Under the pieces are notes generated by a model, which worked only from the letters and a program-made list of their open reading frames with translations, had not been told where the DNA came from and made no database searches. Made by a program: the position numbers and the translations under genes. This document shows, piece after piece, positions 5,717-9,638 of a DNA stretch of 9,638 nt (positions are counted from its first letter, which is position 1; each line of letters starts with the position of its first letter). Source of the DNA: an uncultured Eubacteriales bacterium (GTDB taxonomy: Bacteria; Bacillota; Clostridia; Christensenellales; Aristaeellaceae). The stretch spans positions 1-9,638 of the forward strand of contig USDD01000092.1 in the NCBI GenBank assembly GCA_900553265.1. The letters run 5' to 3'.

Positions 5717-7425
5717 CCGATTTTCCCGCCTATCTGCGCGACGTGCCGCCGGATCAGTCCACCTATGGCACGCTGTCCTACAACCGCCGCTCCAAATGCT
5801 GGACCATCAAGGCCGAGCCCTGCGTCACCGAGCTGGCCAAGCGGCTGTTCCCCGGCTGCGACGGCCGGGGCCGCGGCGTGGCGCGCTTCACCGCCCATCG
5901 GCGCATCGTCGGCGAGCTGAACTGGCTGATGCAGCGCTATCCATTGGAGATCAGGGAGGCCGACCGCGCCCGCTGGGAGAGCGCGCTGGACGAGGCCCGG
6001 GAATACGCCGTGCGCCGGGAGCAGGCGCGGACGCAGCCCGAGACTGCCGAGCCGCCGAAGGAGACCTTCTCCGGCGAGCTGCTGCCCTTTCAGAAGCAGG
6101 GGCTCGCGTTCCTGCTGGCCTCGCGCCGCTGCCTGCTGGCCGACGAAATGGGGCTGGGCAAGACAGTGCAGGCGCTGGCGTTTCTGGCTGCGTCGTCGGC
6201 CTATCCCGCCGTTCTGGTGGTGCCGCCGCACCTGATCCGCAACTGGCAGCGCGAGCTGGAGCGCTTCCTCTCGCCCGACGGAAGGCTGCGCGTGCACGTC
6301 ATCCGCGGCCTGAAGCCCTATCCATTGCCCGAGGCCGACGTGTACATCATCCACTATCTTCTGCTGCGAGGCTGGAAGGATGTGCTTCCCGGGCAGGGCT
6401 TCCGCACGGTCATCTTCGACGAAATTCAGGAGCTGCGCCACAACGGCACGGGCAAATTCAGCGCCGCCAGCCTGCTTTCCGAAGCCTGCGAAAACGCCAT
6501 CGGCCTTTCGGGAACGCCCATCTACAATCAGGGCGGCGAGATCTGGAACGTGGTCAACATCCTCGACTTCCACTTTCTCGGCGACTGGGAGAGCTTTTCC
6601 CGGGAATGGTGCTACGGCTACAACAGCGCCATGGTGGCCAAGCCCGAGCTGCTGGGCGAGCATCTGCGCCGGGAGGGGCTGATGCTGAGGCGGCTCAAGT
6701 CCGAGGTGCTCACCGAGCTGGCTCCCAAGCGGCGGCTGGTTCAGGAGATCGACTGGGACGACGCGGTCTATCGCGAGCTGATGAAGCCCGTGGCCGAGCA
6801 GCTGCGCCTGCTGCGCGCCACCGACGATCCCTCCCGCCGCGCGCTCATCGAGGACGCCATCTGCCAGCAGCAGCGACAGGCCACAGGCGTCGCCAAGGCT
6901 CCCTTCGTCTGCGCCTTCGTCAAGGCGCTGGTGGAGAGCGGCGAGCGCGTGCTGCTGATGGCCCACCACCACGCGGTGATGGACATCTACAAGCGCGAGC
7001 TGCGCGCCCTCCATCCCGGCTTCATCACCGGCCGGGAGACGGACAAACAGAAGGACGCGGCGGTCAGCGCCTTCATGTCCGGCAAGAGCGATCTGGTGTG
7101 CATCTCGCTGCGCTCGGCCAGCGGACTGAACCTCCAGCAGGCTACCTGCGTGGTGTTCGGCGAGCTGGACTGGTCGCCCGCCGTCCATTCCCAGGCGGAG
7201 GATCGCGCCCACCGCATCGGCCAGACCGATTCGCTGCTGTGCTACTATCTCGTCTCGCCACGGGGCTCCGACCGGGATATGCAGGACGCGCTGGGCCTGA
7301 AGGTCAGCCAGTTTGTCTCGCTGATGGGCGACGCGCCGGTCTCGCCCGTGGAATCCGCCCTGCGTCAGGTGGAGGCCCGCGAGCGCATCCGTCGGTTGGT
7401 GGAGCGCCTGTCCGAGGAGGAATGA
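5713..7425 (+). CDS. SNF2-family DEAD/DEAH-like helicase
   Basis: Encodes 570 residues. An N-terminal domain (about 1-110, with G-T-L-S-Y-N-R-R-S-K-C-W-T-I and K-R-L-F-P-G) precedes a two-lobed SNF2 ATPase. Motif I is A-D-E-M-G-L-G-K-T (143-151), motif Ia V-V-P-P-H-L-I-R-N-W, motif II D-E-I-Q (236-239, in place of the commoner D-E-A-H or D-E-G-H), motif III S-G-T-P (266-269), motif V S-A-S-G-L-N-L-Q-Q-A-T (468-478) and motif VI Q-A-E-D-R-A-H-R-I-G-Q (494-504). Such proteins translocate on double-stranded DNA; the domain order recalls small SMARCAL1-like and phage/Bacillota SNF2 helicases. Its ATG overlaps the nuclease stop as ATGA, so the two are coupled. No methyltransferase or specificity subunit is nearby, so a classic restriction system is unlikely; DNA repair or phage defence are possible. 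Confidence 0.93.
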   Translation: MTDFPAYLRDVPPDQSTYGTLSYNRRSKCWTIKAEPCVTELAKRLFPGCDGRGRGVARFTAHRRIVGELNWLMQRYPLEIREADRARWESALDEAREYAVRREQARTQPETAEPPKETFSGELLPFQKQGLAFLLASRRCLLADEMGLGKTVQALAFLAASSAYPAVLVVPPHLIRNWQRELERFLSPDGRLRVHVIRGLKPYPLPEADVYIIHYLLLRGWKDVLPGQGFRTVIFDEIQELRHNGTGKFSAASLLSEACENAIGLSGTPIYNQGGEIWNVVNILDFHFLGDWESFSREWCYGYNSAMVAKPELLGEHLRREGLMLRRLKSEVLTELAPKRRLVQEIDWDDAVYRELMKPVAEQLRLLRATDDPSRRALIEDAICQQQRQATGVAKAPFVCAFVKALVESGERVLLMAHHHAVMDIYKRELRALHPGFITGRETDKQKDAAVSAFMSGKSDLVCISLRSASGLNLQQATCVVFGELDWSPAVHSQAEDRAHRIGQTDSLLCYYLVSPRGSDRDMQDALGLKVSQFVSLMGDAPVSPVESALRQVEARERIRRLVERLSEEE

Positions 7426-7521
7426 CGGCGCAGAAGCGGCGGAGCGGGTGTTACTTTGCTGCCGCCGTGGTGTTTTGGCTCTGAACGGCACAGGGGAACG
7501 CTGTTTTGAACGTGGTGTGGT

Positions 7522-7568
7522 AAAAAAGGACAGTCGTGGAAAGCAATTTTGCCTTCCACGACTGTTTG
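7522..7568. terminator. Bidirectional terminator-like hairpin after the helicase
   Basis: ACAGTCGTGGAA (7530-7541) pairs perfectly with TTCCACGACTGT (7554-7565) around a 12-base loop that itself contains GCAA-TTTT-GC. On the plus strand only TTT follows; on the minus strand a run of six T (from 7527 down to 7522) follows two bases after the stem, so termination should be stronger for leftward transcription. It lies about 105 bases after the helicase stop. Confidence 0.75.
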
Positions 7569-7639
7569 CATGAAGAAAAATGAAGCTGGCTCATGATGCT
7601 ATTTCGAAAAAGTATCCAGAAAATTTGGGCCGCCAGAGG

Positions 7640-7682
7640 GTAAAAGAAAAGCACCAGCTGTCCTAATTAGAAGCTGGTGCTT
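7640..7682 (-). terminator. Leftward terminator-like hairpin
   Basis: AAGCACCAGCT (7649-7659) pairs perfectly with AGCTGGTGCTT (7672-7682) around a 12-base loop. On the minus strand the stem runs into TTCTTTTA, giving a fair T tract. No minus-strand gene ends just to its right, so it is an orphan in the present assembly. Confidence 0.6.
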
Positions 7683-7713
7683 GGTTTGTCTCTCCTGACA
7701 TTATTTGGGTCAT

Positions 7714-7756
7714 CCACCAAAAACCAAATCTACAACCGGTTTTTGGGGTGGTTTTT
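7714..7756. repeat. Imperfect inverted repeat
   Basis: CCACCAAAAACC (7714-7725) can pair with GGTTTTTGGGGTGG (7738-7751), 12 pairs with two extra bulged G. On the plus strand TTTTT follows at 7752-7756, so it might act as a rightward terminator. Its role is unknown. Confidence 0.45.
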
Positions 7757-7815
7757 GGCAGGTTACAAATATTCTGAGGCACATGAGAGCCGGAAAACCA
7801 TCTATATTATAGCTC

Positions 7816-7834
7816 AGATGTGTATAAGAGACAG
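7816..7834 (+). other. Tn5 mosaic-end (tagmentation adapter) sequence, artefact
   Basis: The 19 bases AGATGTGTATAAGAGACAG match the engineered Tn5 mosaic end exactly, the transposase recognition part of tagmentation library adapters. The two bases before it (TC) also match the end of the read-1 adapter. The mosaic end is a laboratory hybrid of the natural Tn5 outer and inner ends, so its exact presence points to untrimmed adapter in the assembly rather than biology. Translated in one plus frame it gives the M-C-I-R-D-S peptide that contaminates sequence databases. A join between unrelated reads may lie here. Confidence 0.95.
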
Positions 7835-7874
7835 TTATAGCCCATTAGATGATGCAACAGCAAAGTCTATACAT

Positions 7875-7912
7875 AAAAAAACGCGGCCCCGGGGTTCTAT
7901 CCCCCAGGGCCG
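7875..7912 (-). terminator. Intrinsic terminator after the serine recombinase
   Basis: On the minus strand CGGCCCTGGGG (7902-7912) pairs with CCCCGGGGCCG (7884-7894), 11 pairs with one G-T, around a 7-base loop, followed by CG and seven T (7875-7881). It starts 6 bases after the recombinase stop codon. Confidence 0.93.
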
Positions 7913-7918
7913 TTTGCG

Positions 7919-9127
7919 TCACCCTTCGATGGCCGGGCCGCCTTTGAATTCAAATCTCATTGTTCCATCCGGCTTGATCCATAGCCGATCCACCGTATTC
8001 AGCCAGAGCGTTTCGTCGAACCCGGTGATCCGGCCCTCGTCCTGGATTACGCCGATATAATGCCGGATGCCGTTCAGCTTGGCAATCAATTCCGCGCGCT
8101 GGCGCTCCAGCTCATGAATCTCGTTCTGGATGGAATCGTGCCGGGCCATTAGTTCCTCGAATTTCTGTCGGTTCTCATCCTGATCCAGCGCTACGCGGGC
8201 ATTGGTGGAAATGTTCTGTGCAATCAATTTGGCCACCACATCCAGCTCGGCGTTCAATGTTGCCAGGCGGGCATCGATGCCGCTCACGTCACAGCGCTCG
8301 GTCATTGTATCCATGCAGATCCGGATGATTTCATCTTTCCGTTCAATGACCTGGTTGAAGGCGGTTACGAATGCGTCCTCGATGGTTTCCGTATGGAGAA
8401 CCGGCTCGGTACAATTCGTCCTCCCGAGGTGCCGGTTGTTGCAGCGCCAGGATTGCTTGCCCCGGCGCATTTTGCTGCCGTACCGCGCGCCGCATTCCGC
8501 ACAGCAGATTTTGCCGGAAAGCGTGTAAGGCGTATAGGTGCGCTGGCCCGGCTCGGCCCGCTTTTTGATCTCGGTCTGTACAGCGTCGAACATGGCCCGG
8601 TCGATGATCGCCGGGTGGCTGTGCTCGACGTAGTATTGCGGCACTTCGCCCTCGTTTACCTTGTAGGCCTTCGTCAGGAAATCCGTACAGAATGTCTTTT
8701 GCAGCAGAGCGTCCCCCCCTTTGTATTTTTCGTTGGTAAGGATGCTCATGACGGTATTGGCCCGCCAGGTGGTTTTGCCGCCCGGCGTCAGAATCCCGCG
8801 CGCCGTCAAATCACGGGCGATGTACGAGGGAGCCTTGCCTTCGAGGAAAGCCCGGTAGATATACCGCACGGTCTCGGCTTGTTCGGGATCGATCTCGGGC
8901 ATACCATCAGGCCCCTTGCGGTATCCGAGAAACGCGCCGAAAGGAATAATGGGTTTGCCCTCGGCGAAGCGCTTTCTCATTCCCCATGTCACGTTCTCGG
9001 AAATGCTCCGGCTTTCCTCCTGGGCCAGGCTGCTCATGATCGTAATGAGCAGCTCGCCCTTGGAATCCAGGGTGAAGATGTTCTCTTTTTCAGAGTATAT
9101 GCAGAATTTAGTGTCGTATAGGATTAT
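7919..9127 (-). pseudogene. Large serine recombinase lacking its catalytic N-terminus
   Basis: About 400 codons remain before an in-frame TGA at 9128-9130. Reading from the N-terminal side: the end of the resolvase-type catalytic domain (E-K-E-N-I-F-T-L-D-S-K-G-E-L-L-I-T-I-M-S-S-L-A-Q-E-E-S), the recombinase DNA-binding domain (P-F-G-A-F-L-G-Y and the I-A-R-D-L/N-E-K-Y-K-G blocks), a zinc ribbon with paired cysteines (C-C-A-E-C-G then W-R-C-N-N and N-C-T-E), and a C-terminal coiled coil (about 80 residues of heptad-like E/L/K). The roughly 120 N-terminal residues that hold the catalytic serine and the Y-x-R-V-S motif are missing. Recognisable similarity stops near 9095-9106, and upstream codons are unrelated. 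An internal ATG at 9037 opens a 372-residue frame but cannot supply catalysis. The intact enzyme would integrate and excise a mobile element; this copy should be inactive unless rejoined to its 5' part. Confidence 0.88.
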
Positions 9128-9180
9128 TCAGAAATGCCCAGAAACAAAGGGTTTTGTGCGGTTTGCTGACCGCTGAAATG

Positions 9181-9227
9181 TGGTATCGTGGAGTTTTTTC
9201 AAGCGACTTTTGGTATCTTTAAGCGAC
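9181..9227 (+). repeat. Short direct repeats TGGTATC / AAGCGAC
   Basis: TGGTATC occurs at 9181-9187 and 9211-9217, and AAGCGAC at 9201-9207 and 9221-9227, in alternating order. Similar short repeats near integrase genes serve as arm-type binding sites for the integrase N-terminal domain (as in Tn916-like elements); that role is inferred here. Confidence 0.55.
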
Positions 9228-9234
9228 AAATAAT

Positions 9235-9256
9235 AGCCGCCCGGAGCGGTTCTTTT
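9235..9256. terminator. Small terminator-like hairpin at the integrase 3' end
   Basis: AGCCGC (9235-9240) pairs with GCGGTT (9246-9251), with one G-T pair, around the loop CCGGA. T-rich sequence follows on the plus strand (to 9256); on the minus strand the downstream sequence is CTATTATTTG, a weak tract. It lies about 17 bases after the integrase stop and could end that transcript. Confidence 0.4.
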
Positions 9257-9267
9257 TAGGCTCATTT

Positions 9268-9638
9268 TCACTTTATCCGCCTGAACAGCGCCATATCCAC
9301 CGCCTGCATTGCCCGCGCTTCACTTTCCGCGAATACGTGCGAATAGGTATCAAGCGTGGTTTTCGTTGTGCTGTGCCCCAACCTGTCCGCTATGACCCTT
9401 GCGGCAACGTCGCTGTTAATCAGCAGGCTTGCGTGCGTGTGGCGCATGGAATGCAGGTGCAAGTCTTGCGGCAAATCGGTTCCGGCTATGATTCGCTTCA
9501 ATTTGTTGTTCATGTTCGTTCCCAGATAGAAGCCGCCGGAAAGGTTCGTAAACACAAGGCTCTTATCTTTCCATGCCGTTCCCAGCTTGAACCGCCGTTC
9601 CGTCTGCAAGGCTTTATGTTTCTTCAACAGCCCTGTGA
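9268..9638 (-). CDS. Tyrosine integrase (phage/ICE type), C-terminal part
   Basis: About 123 codons of the C-terminal catalytic domain are present; the frame stays open to the window edge, so the N-terminal arm-binding and core-binding domains lie outside. Three of the catalytic residues are visible: the H-x-x-R box (H-S-M-R-H-T-H-A-S), the L-G-H-S histidine about 23 residues later, and the nucleophilic tyrosine in T-L-D-T-Y-S-H-V-F ten residues after that. The first catalytic arginine would lie just outside. A TTG near 9627 is simply an internal leucine codon. This pattern is typical of Tn916-like and temperate-phage integrases of Bacillota, which insert and excise elements by recombining att sites. 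The gene ends at 9268 and points towards the broken recombinase, so the element it serves most likely extends rightwards beyond the window. Confidence 0.93.
   Translation of the reverse strand, partial: TGLLKKHKALQTERRFKLGTAWKDKSLVFTNLSGGFYLGTNMNNKLKRIIAGTDLPQDLHLHSMRHTHASLLINSDVAARVIADRLGHSTTKTTLDTYSHVFAESEARAMQAVDMALFRRIK

Larger units (their letters stand above)
7426..7918. other. Non-coding stretch with hairpins and an adapter scar
   Basis: About 490 bases without a convincing gene, clearly more AT-rich than the genes on either side. It holds hairpins at 7530-7565, 7649-7682 and 7714-7751, a synthetic mosaic-end sequence at 7816-7834 and the recombinase terminator at 7875-7912. Short open frames cross it on both strands, but they run through the hairpins or the adapter and lack ribosome binding sites. 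Left of 7816 it belongs with the helicase side; right of 7834 it belongs with the recombinase side. Confidence 0.75.
9107..9267. other. Probable attachment-end region of the integrase element
   Basis: This non-coding stretch separates the broken recombinase from the end of the tyrosine integrase gene. It is AT-rich, starts where recombinase similarity ends and carries short direct repeats. Integrase genes commonly lie right beside the att site at an element end, so the element boundary is probably close to 9100. The core repeat itself cannot be defined without the other end. Confidence 0.5.

Noticed and set aside
5584..7491. 635-codon minus-strand and 562-codon plus-strand frames over the helicase gene
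   Set aside because: The SNF2 motifs are all in the 5713 frame; the other frames show no domain and skewed composition.
7365..7654. Small minus-strand frames of 67-68 codons around the hairpin at 7530-7565
   Set aside because: They run through terminator hairpins, lack ribosome binding sites and have no recognisable domain.
7875..7912. GC-rich repeat considered as an attachment site or tRNA remnant
   Set aside because: The stem followed by seven T just after the recombinase stop is fully explained as an intrinsic terminator.
7677..8060. Plus-strand frame of 127 codons spanning 7816-7834
   Set aside because: It translates the sequencing adapter (A-Q-M-C-I-R-D-S) and runs antisense to the recombinase end; not a gene.
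1..9638. CRISPR array or retron-like locus
   Set aside because: No regularly spaced repeats, cas genes or reverse transcriptase are visible on either strand.

Overview
The window looks like a GC-rich Bacillota (Clostridia-type) chromosome fragment, probably from a metagenome assembly. Support: strong GGAGG-type ribosome binding sites, TTGACA/TATAAT promoters with 17-base spacers, a Gram-positive-style rplM-rpsI operon with a structured leader, and an RluA paralogue with the N-R-L-D-R form of its motif. No species can be named.

Layout. Positions 1-1294 (minus strand) hold the 5' part of tRNA-Pro(GGG) with a near-perfect promoter, then rpsI and rplM in one operon with a terminator, promoter and a folded leader resembling the L13 leader family. 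Positions 1321-3024 (minus strand) hold a small operon: a P-loop ATPase, a 97-residue single-span membrane protein, a terminator, and a multi-span YkvI-like membrane protein whose start codon touches that terminator. Positions 3048-4430 (plus strand) hold rhaA (L-rhamnose isomerase) with its own divergent promoter and a terminator hairpin. Positions 4465-7425 (plus strand) form a tightly packed run: an RluA-type pseudouridine synthase, a 124-residue PD-(D/E)XK nuclease-like protein (11-base overlap) and a SNF2-family helicase (4-base ATGA overlap). The nuclease/helicase pair is the most interesting candidate functional unit.

Positions 7426-7918 contain no credible gene. They hold several hairpins and, at 7816-7834, an exact copy of the synthetic 19-base Tn5 mosaic end used in tagmentation sequencing libraries. 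This is almost certainly a library artefact left in the assembly, so the physical link between the chromosomal genes on the left and the mobile-element genes on the right is unproven.

Positions 7875-9638 (minus strand) are mobile-element DNA: a terminator, the C-terminal two thirds of a large serine recombinase that has lost its catalytic N-terminus at about 9095-9130, a repeat-bearing non-coding stretch, and the C-terminal catalytic part of a tyrosine integrase running off the window. The simplest reading is that an integrase-carrying element extending rightwards inserted into the recombinase gene, one mobile element inside another.
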